A stretch of DNA of 64,000 nt. Source: Brevundimonas sp. G8 (GTDB taxonomy: Bacteria; Pseudomonadota; Alphaproteobacteria; Caulobacterales; Caulobacteraceae). Under the pieces are notes generated by a model. The model was not told where the DNA came from, did no database searches, and was given only the letters and a program-made list of their open reading frames with translations. Position numbers and translations under genes: made by a program. The stretch spans positions 2,802,993 through 2,866,992 of the forward strand of contig NZ_LR732816.1 in the NCBI RefSeq assembly GCF_902506205.1. The letters are read 5' to 3'. This document shows positions 8,739-17,767 of this stretch, piece after piece. Numbering within the stretch: position 1 is the stretch's first letter; the number at the start of each line of letters is the position of its first letter.

Positions 8739-10025
8739 ATGTCAGACGCTTCCGTCGCGCCGCCGATTCAGATCAAGGCGCCGTCACCGGGCAAATACCG
8801 GTGGCTGATCATGTGGCTGCTGTTTGCGGCCATGGTCATCAACTACGTCGACCGGCAGATGATCGGCTTCCTAAAGCCGACCCTGTCCGTCGAAATGGGC
8901 TGGTCGGAGACCGACTACGCCGACATCGTCTTCTACTTCCAGGCCACCTACGCACTGTTTTATGCGATCTGGGGCCGGCTTATGGACAAGATCGGGGCCC
9001 GGTGGGGCCTGGGGATCGCCTTCGCCATCTGGCAGGTCGGCCATATCCTGCATGCCGGCGCGCGCGATCTGTCCCACTTCATCATGGCCCGGATGGTGCT
9101 GGGCGCCGGTGAGGCCGGGGGCTTCCCCGGCGGTATCAAGGCCGTAACCGAGTGGTTCCCCAAGAAGGAACGCGCTCTGGCCACCGGCCTGTTCAATGCC
9201 GGCACCAACATCGGAGCCATCGTCACGCCCCTGATCGTGCCGATCCTGGTGCTGTCCTTCGGCTGGCAAATGGCCTTTGTCATTACCGGCGCATTGGGTC
9301 TGATCTGGCTGCCGATCTGGCTGCTGGTCTATCGCAAGCCACGCGATCAAAAGCGCCTGTCCGCGACTGAACTGGCCTATATCGAACAGGATCCGGCCGA
9401 CACCGACGAGAAGGTGGGCTGGCTCAAGCTGCTCACCGTCAAGGAAACCTGGGCCTATGCGGCGGGCAAGTTCCTGATCGATCCGATTTGGTGGATGTTC
9501 CTGTTCTGGCTGCCGGACTTCCTGGGGAAGCGTTACGGCCTGGACCTGAAGACCTTCGGTCCGCCTATCGTCGCCATCTATCTGTTGTCGGACGTGGGTT
9601 CCGTGGGCGGCGGCTGGCTGTCGTCGCGGATGATGCATATGGGCATCAGCCTGAACAAGGCGCGCAAGCTGACCATGCTGTTGTGCGCCGTGCTGGCCGT
9701 GCCGGTCATGTTCGCCGCAGAGGCGTCGAACCTGTGGGTCGCGGTCTTGATCATCGGCCTGGCCACAGCGGCGCACCAAGGCTTCTCGGCCAACCTCTAT
9801 GCCCTGCCGGGCGACGTCTTCCCGCGCAAGGCCGTAGGATCGGTGGTCGGCATTGGCGGGATGCTGGGCGGTATCGGGGGGATGGTCTTCTCCAAATATG
9901 TAGGCCAAATCCTGGAGAAGATCGGCACCTATACGCCCATCTTCATCGTGGCCGGTTCGGTCTATCTGATCGCGCTTCTGGTCATTCACCTGGTCATGCC
10001 GAAGTACGAGCCGGCCAAGGTCTGA
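8739..10025 (+). CDS. MFS hexuronate transporter (ExuT-like)
   Basis: A 428-residue major facilitator with about 12 hydrophobic segments, in the inner membrane. INYVDRQMIGFLKP near the first helix is typical of the anion:cation symporter branch that includes ExuT and related hexuronate/glucarate transporters. GRLMDKIGARWGLG is the MFS loop 2-3 motif. It probably imports galacturonate or unsaturated uronates with protons. It follows the hydratase by 88 bp with no terminator between, and a terminator lies at 10067-10102 after it. The substrate is inferred from context. Confidence 0.85.
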   Translation: MSDASVAPPIQIKAPSPGKYRWLIMWLLFAAMVINYVDRQMIGFLKPTLSVEMGWSETDYADIVFYFQATYALFYAIWGRLMDKIGARWGLGIAFAIWQVGHILHAGARDLSHFIMARMVLGAGEAGGFPGGIKAVTEWFPKKERALATGLFNAGTNIGAIVTPLIVPILVLSFGWQMAFVITGALGLIWLPIWLLVYRKPRDQKRLSATELAYIEQDPADTDEKVGWLKLLTVKETWAYAAGKFLIDPIWWMFLFWLPDFLGKRYGLDLKTFGPPIVAIYLLSDVGSVGGGWLSSRMMHMGISLNKARKLTMLLCAVLAVPVMFAAEASNLWVAVLIIGLATAAHQGFSANLYALPGDVFPRKAVGSVVGIGGMLGGIGGMVFSKYVGQILEKIGTYTPIFIVAGSVYLIALLVIHLVMPKYEPAKV

Positions 10026-10066
10026 CGAACGGCGCTGGGGGCCTAGGTCCCGACGCATCGAGGATT

Positions 10067-10102
10067 ACGGCCGGGCGAGCGATCGTCCGGCCGTCGTCTT
10101 TT
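10067..10102 (+). terminator. Intrinsic terminator after the MFS gene
   Basis: A 12-bp stem with one G-U pair (10067-10078 with 10083-10094, loop GCGA) is followed by CGTCTTTT. It lies 41 bp past the transporter stop codon and ends seven bases before the Shine-Dalgarno of the next gene. Confidence 0.75.
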
Positions 10103-10120
10103 CAGCATGGAGGCATGACG

Positions 10121-11113
10121 ATGGATATGGAACGCAGGACCCTTCTGGGGCTGGCTTCGGCGGCCGGGATGGCCTTAAGCGTCACAGGCGCACGGGCGCA
10201 GACGATCGCCGACGGCGGGCGCGCCGGCCCTGCCGACCCGACTGAGATCATCCGCCTTTGGCCCGACGGCGCGCCGGGCGGGCAGGGGGTGACGGTCACG
10301 CCGATCGTGCTGGAACGCTCGACCGATCCCGCGTTCCACGACCGTTACGCCCAATATACGACCGACCCGATCCTGACCGTTTTCCGGCCTGAGCGGCCGA
10401 ACGGATCGGCCATGCTGCTGATCCCCGGCGGCGGCTATCGCTGGGCCGTGCTGGACAAGGAAGGATACGATGTCGCGCGCGTCCTCGCGGCCAGCGGCAC
10501 GACCTGTTTCGTGCTGCGATATCGCCTGCCGGCCGACGGATGGGCCGCCGGCGCCGACGCGCCGCTTCAGGACGCCCAGCGTGCGATTCGGCTTATCCGC
10601 AGTCGCGCCGCCGACTATGGCGTCGATCCAAAGAAGATCGGCGTCCTTGGCGCTTCAGCCGGCGGGCATCTGGCGGGTCTGGCCAGCGCGCGGACGGAAG
10701 CGACCTATGCGGCCGTGGACGCCGCCGATGCTGTGTCTCTCCGGCCGGACCTGACCGTGTTGATGTATCCGGTGGCGACCATGGCGGACCCTCATGTCCA
10801 CGCCGGATCGCGCACCAACCTGCTGGGCGAGACGCCGTCGCCCGAGCGGATCGCGGCCTATTCTCTGGAACTGATGGACTGGCGAGGCGCGGCGCCCGTC
10901 TTCCTGCTGCACGCCATCGACGACGCCTCGGTGCCGGTCGAGAACAGCCTGCAACTGCTGACCACGCTGAAGGCCGCCGCTGTCCCGACCGAGGCGCATC
11001 TGTTCCAGGAAGGCGGCCATGGTTTCGGCGTCCGCTTGATCCAGGACAAGCCCGCCCAGGTTTGGCCCGAGCTGGTCCGCGCCTGGGCCGCGCGGCTCGA
11101 TTTCGCGCTCTAG
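10121..11113 (+). CDS. Secreted alpha/beta-hydrolase esterase
   Basis: A 330-residue alpha/beta hydrolase, probably an acyl esterase on plant polysaccharide. After a Tat-like signal (ERRTLLGLASAAGMALS, then ARAQ) come an oxyanion-type IPGGGYRW segment, the nucleophile motif LGASAGGHLAG, an Asp in HAIDDASVP and the His in EGGHGFG, a complete triad. The pattern resembles the acetylxylan esterase / BD-FAE group. ATG 10121 was preferred over 10115 because GGAGG is seven bases upstream of it. Its stop codon overlaps the stop of the convergent esterase by three bases. Acetyl or feruloyl removal from pectin is an inference from the locus. Confidence 0.8.
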   Translation: MDMERRTLLGLASAAGMALSVTGARAQTIADGGRAGPADPTEIIRLWPDGAPGGQGVTVTPIVLERSTDPAFHDRYAQYTTDPILTVFRPERPNGSAMLLIPGGGYRWAVLDKEGYDVARVLAASGTTCFVLRYRLPADGWAAGADAPLQDAQRAIRLIRSRAADYGVDPKKIGVLGASAGGHLAGLASARTEATYAAVDAADAVSLRPDLTVLMYPVATMADPHVHAGSRTNLLGETPSPERIAAYSLELMDWRGAAPVFLLHAIDDASVPVENSLQLLTTLKAAAVPTEAHLFQEGGHGFGVRLIQDKPAQVWPELVRAWAARLDFAL

Positions 11114-12663
11114 GTTCCCGGCTGGATGTAGGGAATGGCCGAGAAGAAGGCCCGTTCGTCGCCGCGGGGGTCGTCGGCCATGCGCGGCTGCACGTCCATC
11201 AGCATCGTCTGGCGGCGCGGCAGCTCATAGCGGTCCCAGCGCGGCAGGCCCGCATGGTTGGGATCGCCGTCACGAGCCAGGGCGATGAAGGCGTCGCTCA
11301 TCCGGTCCGCCAGGCCTTGCGCGCCCGGTCCCCGCGTCCGCGATCCGGCCGCCTCGACATTGTCGAATACCAGAGGGATGTCGGCGGTGTGGAAGGCGCC
11401 CTTGCGACCCGCGGCCAACTCACCGGGGAAGTCGAGTTGATAGACCCAGGCGGGCGCCCCGGCCTTGGCCCGCTCCTCCGCTTCGATCACCGCCCCACGC
11501 CAGGACCGGCCCGCCGTCGTTGCGGCGATCAGCACCTGATCGGGCGACCAGTCGGGATGCATGGCGCGATAGCCGGCGATCACCGCCTCGGGCGTGATGT
11601 CGATCCGCATGACGCCGGGCGATAGCCGATCCGCCAAAGTCCCCCACGTCAGGCCGACATTCTTGGGGTCGTTGCCCATGAAGCCCAGCGTCTCTTCACG
11701 GGTGTTGCCGATGATCATCGGGATCGACCGGCCCAGGGGCGCGGCGTCAGGATAGAAGGGGTGGCGGGGCAGGGTGCGGAAATCCAGCACCGGCCCGAAA
11801 TACACGCCGCCGAAGCCCAGGATCGGATCCTCGGCGCCTTGTGCTTCCAGCAGCCTTTCGACCGGCATCGTCGCCGCCTCGGCCGCCCGATCCGGCGTCA
11901 GGTCCAGCGCCTTCAACCAAGCCGTCGCCCGTGTCGTGGCGTTGATCGGGCCGGACGCCGTGACCTGCTGGCCGCTCATCGTCGCGGCGCGGTGGAACAG
12001 GTCATGGGCTGCGGGCGTCGCCATCAGGGTGGCGATCTTGGCGCCCCCGCCCGATTGGCCGAACAGCATGACCCGCGACGGGTCGCCGCCGAAGGCCGTG
12101 ATATTGTCCCGCACCCACTGCAGCGCCAGGATCAGATCCAGCTGGCCCGCATTGCCCGAATCCTCGAACCCCGGCGCCAACCGCGCCAGATAGGCGTAGC
12201 CGAAGACGTTCAGCCGGTGGTTCAGCGTCACCACCACCACATCGCCTCGTGCCGCCAGACGCGCGCCGTCATACAGCGGGTCCGATCCCGATCCGCTCGA
12301 ATAGGCACCGCCATGGATATAGACCATCACCGGCCGTCGGGCGGCGTCGGTCCCAGGGGTCCAGACGTTCAGAAACAGGCAGTCCTCGCTCTGGTTCGCC
12401 TCATCACCTCGCTGGGGGCTAGCCGCGCCATAAGTCGTCGCGCGAACAGGCTCACGCCACGACGTCGGGCGCTCCGGCGGCTGGAAACGTCGCGTCGGCG
12501 CGCCGTAACGCACGCCCTCGAAAACGCTGATTCCTTCGCGCCGAACACCGACGACGGGACCGGCCCTGGTCTGCACTCGCGGATCGCGAGAATCGGCCCT
12601 GGCGACGAAGGGCATGGCGGCGCCGGCGAGGCCTGCGGCTATAGCGATGCGTCGGTTAATCAT
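11110..12663 (-). CDS. Type B carboxylesterase, exported
   Basis: A 517-residue carboxylesterase/lipase of the para-nitrobenzyl esterase type. GQSGGGAKI carries the nucleophile Ser; SEDCLFLNVW and YIHGGAYSSGSGSDP are the second family signature and oxyanion hole; the His lies in GAFHTADIPLVFDN. The N-terminus (MINRRIAIAAGLAGAAMPFVARA) looks like a signal peptide, so it probably acts in the periplasm. It is divergent from the TonB-dependent receptor, sharing a promoter region with two operators, and converges on the other esterase. The natural ester substrate is not known; a pectin or phenolic ester fits the context. Confidence 0.85.
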   Translation of the reverse strand: MINRRIAIAAGLAGAAMPFVARADSRDPRVQTRAGPVVGVRREGISVFEGVRYGAPTRRFQPPERPTSWREPVRATTYGAASPQRGDEANQSEDCLFLNVWTPGTDAARRPVMVYIHGGAYSSGSGSDPLYDGARLAARGDVVVVTLNHRLNVFGYAYLARLAPGFEDSGNAGQLDLILALQWVRDNITAFGGDPSRVMLFGQSGGGAKIATLMATPAAHDLFHRAATMSGQQVTASGPINATTRATAWLKALDLTPDRAAEAATMPVERLLEAQGAEDPILGFGGVYFGPVLDFRTLPRHPFYPDAAPLGRSIPMIIGNTREETLGFMGNDPKNVGLTWGTLADRLSPGVMRIDITPEAVIAGYRAMHPDWSPDQVLIAATTAGRSWRGAVIEAEERAKAGAPAWVYQLDFPGELAAGRKGAFHTADIPLVFDNVEAAGSRTRGPGAQGLADRMSDAFIALARDGDPNHAGLPRWDRYELPRRQTMLMDVQPRMADDPRGDERAFFSAIPYIQPGT

Positions 12664-12878
12664 CGTACGCCGCCATTTGCGGCTTTGAAGCGAGCGCCGC
12701 CTGATATGAAAATGCCGACACGCATGATCTCGATGTTTGCAGACATTATTTCCCTCCGTCGCCGGCGTGTCGCGCGCCTGATCTTTCGTTCGAACGCCGG
12801 GGATCGCCGTAGGTTACAAATTGGAGATCAAGGCGGTCATGTTCTTGCCACACGCTGGCAACTGTGGCTAAACATTTA

Positions 12879-12892
12879 TGACACCGGTAGCA
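12879..12892. promoter_or_regulatory. LacI-type operator, distal copy at the receptor promoter
   Basis: TGACACCGGTAGCA keeps the left half-site and ACCGGT core exactly, with a weaker right half. It lies 34 bp upstream of a second, stronger copy, a spacing near three helical turns that would place two dimers on a similar face. Confidence 0.6.
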
Positions 12893-12912
12893 GCAGCTTG
12901 GCGAACAAGTTC

Positions 12913-12926
12913 TGACACCGGTGTCG
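12913..12926. promoter_or_regulatory. LacI-type operator, proximal copy at the receptor promoter
   Basis: TGACACCGGTGTCG is the closest to a perfect palindrome of the five copies (TGACACCGGTGTCA). It lies 68 bp before the receptor start and could also control the divergent carboxylesterase. Confidence 0.75.
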
Positions 12927-12993
12927 CCCGCCAGCAGCGGGAGGCTTGAACGAGGACATTTCGATCCTCGAGACGCCAGACCTGGGAGGAGAA

Positions 12994-15882
12994 ATGACAA
13001 TGACCCAACGCCATAAATTTGCGCGCCAAGCGCTGGTCGCCACCGCTTCGCTGGGGGCGCTCGCCCTGGCCATGATGGCGCACGACGCCGCCGCCCAGGC
13101 AGCTGAAGTCGCCGCGCCTCAACAGGATGACGCCGCTGAAGTCGACGACATCGTCGTCACCGGCTTCCGCGCCAGCCTGCAAAACGCCCTGAACATCAAG
13201 CGCCGCGAAGCCGGTGTCGTCGACGCCATTTCGGCCGAGGACATCGCCGACTTCCCCGACACCAACCTCGCCGAATCCATCCAACGCATTCCCGGCGTCT
13301 CCATCGACCGCGATGCGGGCGAGGGACGTTCGATCACCGTGCGCGGCCTGAGCTCCGAGTTTACCCGCACCCGCATCAACGGCATCGAAGCCCAGTCCTC
13401 GACCGGCGCGACCGACTCCTCAGGCGGCGTGAACCGCGGCCGTGGTTTTGACTTCAACGTCTTCGCGTCCGAGCTGTTCAACAACATCACGGTTCGCAAG
13501 ACCGCCTCGGCCGAGGTCGAGGAAGGCTCGCTGGGCGCCACCGTCGATCTGCAGACTAGCCGTCCGTTCGACAAGATGGGCTTCCAGGGCGCAGTTTCGG
13601 GCCAGTACGGCTACAACGACTTGTCGCAAGACTGGAGCCCACGCTTCGCCGCCCTGGTGTCCAACACCTGGGCCGACGACCAACTCGGCGCCCTGTTCTC
13701 CATCGCCTATAGCGAACGCGACAGCCTGGAAGAGGGCTTCAGCTCGGTCCGTTGGGGGCCGGCCAGCGCCGACGGCGGCTTCCAGAACGGCAGCGTTTTA
13801 ACAGGTCCCGGATTGCCCGGTGCAGCGAAAACCTATCACCCGCGGATTCCACGATACGGCAGCCTTGAGCACAGCCAGGAACGTCTGGGGGCGACATTGT
13901 CGCTGCAGGCCCGACCCGGCAATGGGCCGACCCTGTTCACCATGGACATGCTGTATTCAAAGCTCGATTCGACCCGCAGCGAGAACTTCCTGCAGGCATG
14001 GTCGCTCAGCCGTGACGCCACCCAGGGCGGCAAGCCTCAGGTCGATATCGTCAACTTCGAGATCGATCCGACCACCGGAGAAATGATCTACGCCCAGCTC
14101 GACGATATGGACATCCGCAGCGAGCAGCGGTTCGACGTGCTGGAAACCGAGTTCAAGCAAATGACTTTTGGCGTCGAGCATGAATTCTCAGATAAATTGC
14201 GTTTCAGCGGCCTGGTCGGCCGCGCCGAATCCAACTTCGGAAACCCGGTTCAGGTCAGCGCGATCATCGATCGCCAGGACGTCGACGGCTATTCCTACGA
14301 CTTCCGTCAAAACCGCAATCTGCCCGCCATCAACTGGGGCTTCGACGTCACGAACCCAGCCCTTTGGAGCATCGTCGGCCCGACCGGCGCACAGCCTCGT
14401 TCGGAACTGCGTTCAAGCCAGAATTTCCAAGAAAACGTCTACACGACTGGCGAGGCAAATATTGAGTTCGACGCCACCAGCTGGCTGACCGTGAAGGCTG
14501 GTGTCAGCCGGAAAGAATACGAATCCAGCAGCCGCCAGTTCGCTCGCGCGGCCAATGGAGCGCCCGCACTTCCGGCCGGAGTGACCATCGCCTCTGTAAC
14601 TAATCTACTGGATGGGTTCGGGCGCAATCTCGACCTGCCTTCAGGCTCGGTTACGTCCTGGGTTCGGCCTGACTTGGCGGCCCTCCAGGGTGTCTGGAAC
14701 TACAACTGCAACTGCAACACAGGCGTGGCTGGTGGTGACTTCCGTCTTCTGGGCCTGAACGGCGGCACATCGACCTATGGCAACTGGCGCGATGTGACCG
14801 AGACCGACACCGGCGCTTATGTGCAGGCGGACTGGGACACCGAGGTGATGGGTGTGCCCTTCCGAGGCAACATCGGCGTCCGTCAGGTCAAGACAGAAAT
14901 TGAATCGCTTGGCTATTCCAATGTCGGCGGCATCGCGACGCCGGTGAAAGGTGAGAACGAATACACCGATACCTTGCCTTCGTTGAACCTGTCGATCGAG
15001 CCTGTGAAAGATCTAATCGTGCGGGTCGGCGCCGCCAAGGTGATGGCGCGGCCGCCGGTCACGAATCTAGTTCAGGTCTTCACTCTCAGCGCCGTCGGCG
15101 CCTCCAGCAACACGGCGTCACGGGGCAATGTCGATCTGGACCCGTATCGCGCCACGACCTACGACCTGTCGGTCGAATACTATTTCGCACCAGAGGCCCT
15201 GCTGTCCTTCGCCTACTTCTACAAGGACATCTCGACCTATGTGCAGACCACCAATCAAACGCTGACCTACGCCGATTTGACGGCGCTGAACCCCATCGTT
15301 TTCCCGGTCGATCCCACGAACAGAGATCGTCCTGCGACCTCGCAGTACGTGCTGAGCACGCCCGTCAATACAAAGGGCGGACCGCTGAAGGGTTTCGAGA
15401 TCAGCTACCAGCAGACCTTCAGCTTCTTGCCTGGCCTGCTGTCCAATGTCGGCACCCAGTTGAACTACACCCACGTCGAGTCTGAGATTGATTACTGCAC
15501 CTCGGCTGCGTGCAACGCCTTTGTGACCGCCGACCTCGTGAACCTGTCGCCCAACGCCTGGAACGCGACGCTGTATTACGATGACGGCAAGTTCAACGCG
15601 CGCGTCTCGGCCGCCTATCGCGATACCTACTTCCAGAACGTTCCGGGATCGAACGGCGCGACGGGTCTGATCCCTTATCAGGGCAAGACTGAAACCACGA
15701 CGATCGACGCGTCCGCGTCGTACAACCTCACTGACAATCTCAGCATCTCGTTGGAAGGTCTGAACCTGACAGATGAAGAAAACCGTCAGAATCACGGTGA
15801 CATCGGTGGGCCGCGTGACAGCACCTACGTCTATCACCACACCGGTCGCCAGGTTTACGTCGGCGCGCGGTATCGCTTCTGA
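12994..15882 (+). CDS. TonB-dependent outer-membrane receptor for pectin fragments
   Basis: A 962-residue receptor. A signal peptide (HKFARQALVATASLGALALA, ending near AAAQA) is followed by a TonB box (DDIVVTGFR), a plug domain (DIADFPDTNLAESIQRIPG, then ITVRGL) and a long beta-barrel ending in YVGARYRF with the terminal Phe of outer-membrane proteins. It would import oligogalacturonides using ExbBD-TonB. ATG 12994 follows GGGAGGAG directly; 13000 is a possible alternative. Two operators upstream tie it to the LacI-type regulon, and the GAAA-loop terminator at 15937-15967 ends it. The substrate is inferred from the locus. Confidence 0.92.
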   Translation: MTMTQRHKFARQALVATASLGALALAMMAHDAAAQAAEVAAPQQDDAAEVDDIVVTGFRASLQNALNIKRREAGVVDAISAEDIADFPDTNLAESIQRIPGVSIDRDAGEGRSITVRGLSSEFTRTRINGIEAQSSTGATDSSGGVNRGRGFDFNVFASELFNNITVRKTASAEVEEGSLGATVDLQTSRPFDKMGFQGAVSGQYGYNDLSQDWSPRFAALVSNTWADDQLGALFSIAYSERDSLEEGFSSVRWGPASADGGFQNGSVLTGPGLPGAAKTYHPRIPRYGSLEHSQERLGATLSLQARPGNGPTLFTMDMLYSKLDSTRSENFLQAWSLSRDATQGGKPQVDIVNFEIDPTTGEMIYAQLDDMDIRSEQRFDVLETEFKQMTFGVEHEFSDKLRFSGLVGRAESNFGNPVQVSAIIDRQDVDGYSYDFRQNRNLPAINWGFDVTNPALWSIVGPTGAQPRSELRSSQNFQENVYTTGEANIEFDATSWLTVKAGVSRKEYESSSRQFARAANGAPALPAGVTIASVTNLLDGFGRNLDLPSGSVTSWVRPDLAALQGVWNYNCNCNTGVAGGDFRLLGLNGGTSTYGNWRDVTETDTGAYVQADWDTEVMGVPFRGNIGVRQVKTEIESLGYSNVGGIATPVKGENEYTDTLPSLNLSIEPVKDLIVRVGAAKVMARPPVTNLVQVFTLSAVGASSNTASRGNVDLDPYRATTYDLSVEYYFAPEALLSFAYFYKDISTYVQTTNQTLTYADLTALNPIVFPVDPTNRDRPATSQYVLSTPVNTKGGPLKGFEISYQQTFSFLPGLLSNVGTQLNYTHVESEIDYCTSAACNAFVTADLVNLSPNAWNATLYYDDGKFNARVSAAYRDTYFQNVPGSNGATGLIPYQGKTETTTIDASASYNLTDNLSISLEGLNLTDEENRQNHGDIGGPRDSTYVYHHTGRQVYVGARYRF

Positions 15883-15889
15883 TCGGAAG

Positions 15890-15913
15890 GACGAGCCGCT
15901 TTGGCGGCTCGTC
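15890..15913 (+). terminator. First hairpin after the receptor gene
   Basis: A perfect 10-bp stem GACGAGCCGC (15890-15899 with 15904-15913, loop TTTG) begins seven bases after the stop codon. It has no T run of its own, so it may be an mRNA-stabilising or accessory terminator hairpin. Confidence 0.5.
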
Positions 15914-15936
15914 TGTAGAACCTCGAATCGTTCTGG

Positions 15937-15967
15937 AAGAGGTGGTCGAAAGGCCGCCTCTTTTTTT
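15937..15967 (+). terminator. Intrinsic terminator of the receptor gene
   Basis: An 11-bp stem with two G-U pairs (15937-15947 with 15952-15962) closes on a GAAA tetraloop and runs into seven T (15961-15967). It is the strongest terminator at this end of the pectin locus. Confidence 0.88.
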
Positions 15968-16065
15968 GTGTGGGAAAGGCGACAGCGAGCGCGACGAGCT
16001 GTCACTGCCCGCTTTAACCTTCAACGATTTCTAGATTTTGGGCGGTCGTCAGCGGCGGGCTGACG

Positions 16066-16081
16066 GATGGCGGAGAGGGTG
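16066..16081. repeat. Left attachment repeat (att)
   Basis: GATGGCGGAGAGGGTG copies the last bases of tRNA-Ser on the minus strand (T-arm edge, acceptor 3' strand and CCA). The match stops sharply on both sides, as expected for a recombination core. Confidence 0.85.
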
Positions 16082-16232
16082 CCCGCAGGACGCTCATCCG
16101 CCGTTGTGCCTAGCTGTCCAAATCACGTTTATTAACAGTTGTTTATCGTGGTTTCCGTCCAGCGGTGTCCACCACCGTTGCTGGCAATCCAACCGGTTGT
16201 TTTAGGGTCGGGCTTAGGGCCACGTCGCCCTC

Positions 16233-17396
16233 ATGAGCACAACAAATCGCCTTACCGCACTCGCCGCCAAGTCCCTTGGTATTGGTTTTCACAATGATGG
16301 AGCAGGCCTTTATCTCCGCGTCGCTGAGCGTCGGAAAAGCTGGGTCTATGTATACCAGTGGAAGGGTCGTCGCCGTGAGATGGGCCTCGGCAGCTTCTCC
16401 GATACGTCATTGGCCGAAGCTCGCATTAAGTGCTCAGCCGCACGAACACTGGTGAAATCTGGCGTGGACCCGCTAGCCAAGTCAGATCAGAAAAGCTCCG
16501 CCCCCTCGTTCAGCGCAATGGCTGAGGAATTCATCGCTCTCAAGGGAGGTGGCTGGCGCAACGATAAGCACCGTCAGCAGTGGTCCAACACTCTCAAGGA
16601 CTATGCGAAGCCGATTGCTGACACGCCGGTTGATGCAATCACCACCGAAGATGTGCTCGCATGTCTGGTGCCCATCTGGAAGGCGAAGCCAGAGACCGCA
16701 TCACGGGTGCGGATGAGGATCGAGAACGTTCTCGACGCAGCGAAGGCTCGTGGTCATCGGTCGGGTGAAAATCCGGCTGCTTGGAAGGGGAATCTTGCCC
16801 ATCTTCTGCCCGCCCGCTCAAAGCTCAGCCGGGGACATCAGCGCGCCCTCCATTACGACCACGTCCCTGCGTTTATCCAAAGCCTCAGGCAGCGTCAGGG
16901 CGTAGCCGCAAAGGCTCTGGAGTTCACTGTTCTGAACGCTGTGCGTACATCTGAGACCCTCAACGCAACGTGGTCCGAGTTCGATCTGGACGCCAAGGTT
17001 TGGACCATTCCCGCCAGCCGTACGAAAACGTCCACGCAGCTTCGCGTTCCGCTGTCTGACGACGCCCTCTCGGTTGTTGATGAGGTGCGGGGCCTAGGGA
17101 GTGATTTCGTATTCCCGGCGACATCGTTGGACGCACCGCTCTCCATCAACGCTATGCGCTCGGTCTTGATCCGAATGGGAACCGGAGAACAGGCGACGGT
17201 GCATGGCTTCCGTTCGTCCTTCCGGGATTGGGCAGGAGAGACCACCGACTTCCCCCGAGACATTGTCGAAATGTGCCTTGGACACGCAGTCGGTAGCGCT
17301 GTGGAGCGAGCCTATCGCCGTGGCGATGCTCTGGATCGGCGCAGGGCAGTCATGGAGGCTTGGGCCGCCTATCTCTCCGGATCACGGAACATGTGA
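16233..17396 (+). CDS. Tyrosine-type integrase of the island
   Basis: A 387-residue site-specific tyrosine recombinase of the P4/prophage integrase type that would insert and excise the island at tRNA-Ser. The N-terminal arm-binding domain has the usual DGAGLYLRV and REMGLGSFSDTSLAEAR motifs. The catalytic domain has the first Arg in NAVRTSE, the HGFRSSFRDWAGE box with His and Arg, LGHAVGSAVERAYRRGD with the second His, and the nucleophile Tyr. All pentad positions look intact, so the enzyme is probably active. It reads away from the left att repeat. Confidence 0.95.
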   Translation: MSTTNRLTALAAKSLGIGFHNDGAGLYLRVAERRKSWVYVYQWKGRRREMGLGSFSDTSLAEARIKCSAARTLVKSGVDPLAKSDQKSSAPSFSAMAEEFIALKGGGWRNDKHRQQWSNTLKDYAKPIADTPVDAITTEDVLACLVPIWKAKPETASRVRMRIENVLDAAKARGHRSGENPAAWKGNLAHLLPARSKLSRGHQRALHYDHVPAFIQSLRQRQGVAAKALEFTVLNAVRTSETLNATWSEFDLDAKVWTIPASRTKTSTQLRVPLSDDALSVVDEVRGLGSDFVFPATSLDAPLSINAMRSVLIRMGTGEQATVHGFRSSFRDWAGETTDFPRDIVEMCLGHAVGSAVERAYRRGDALDRRRAVMEAWAAYLSGSRNM

Positions 17397-17581
17397 AGAG
17401 GCTAAAATCCAGCGTTTCCGGGCTTTCCATTCTAGTTAAGTGTCGATTGTTTTTAGCTTTTGACACCCGAAAATCTGGTCCTAATGGGGTTGGTCCTCCG
17501 ACGCACTTCCGCTGTCGGTCACAGAGGATCAGACATGTTTCCCACCTTCAGTATTTGTCCGTCGGCAACGGAGAGTGCGAG

Positions 17582-17767
17582 TTGAGCCGCACCGTCCCGA
17601 GCCACTCCTTGACGATGACGATCAATGAGGCGTGCGTTTATATGCGCGTCAGTCGGTCCACGATCTACAACCTCGCCAAGGACAATAAGCTGCCCATCCG
17701 CAAGGTTGCCGGACGCTCGCTAATCCTCCGGAGTGATATCCACTCTCTGCTGGGGGTCGGCGGGTGA
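17582..17767 (+). CDS. AlpA/excisionase-like helix-turn-helix protein
   Basis: A 61-residue DNA-binding protein. The core MTINEACVYMRVSRSTIYNL, then IRKVAGRSLILRSDIHSLL, is a MerR-like winged HTH of the excisionase/AlpA type. Such proteins direct excision or switch on integrase genes. TTG 17582 was chosen because GGAGAG lies six bases before it; ATG 17615 is the alternative. The stop overlaps the GTG start of the next gene by four bases, so the two are translationally coupled. Which of the two roles applies cannot be told from sequence. Confidence 0.75.
   Translation: MSRTVPSHSLTMTINEACVYMRVSRSTIYNLAKDNKLPIRKVAGRSLILRSDIHSLLGVGG

Noticed and set aside
9488-10120. N-terminal extension of the esterase frame into the MFS gene
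   Set aside because: The frame is open, but this part is a shadow of the transporter. A signal peptide, Shine-Dalgarno and terminator place the real start at 10121.
10121-12663. The two esterase genes as a duplicated pair
   Set aside because: They belong to different subfamilies (short acetylxylan-esterase-like versus type B carboxylesterase) with different lengths and nucleophile motifs.
15830-15850. ACACCGGTCG inside the receptor gene as a sixth operator
   Set aside because: Only the core matches, the half-sites are absent and it lies at the 3' end of a coding region.
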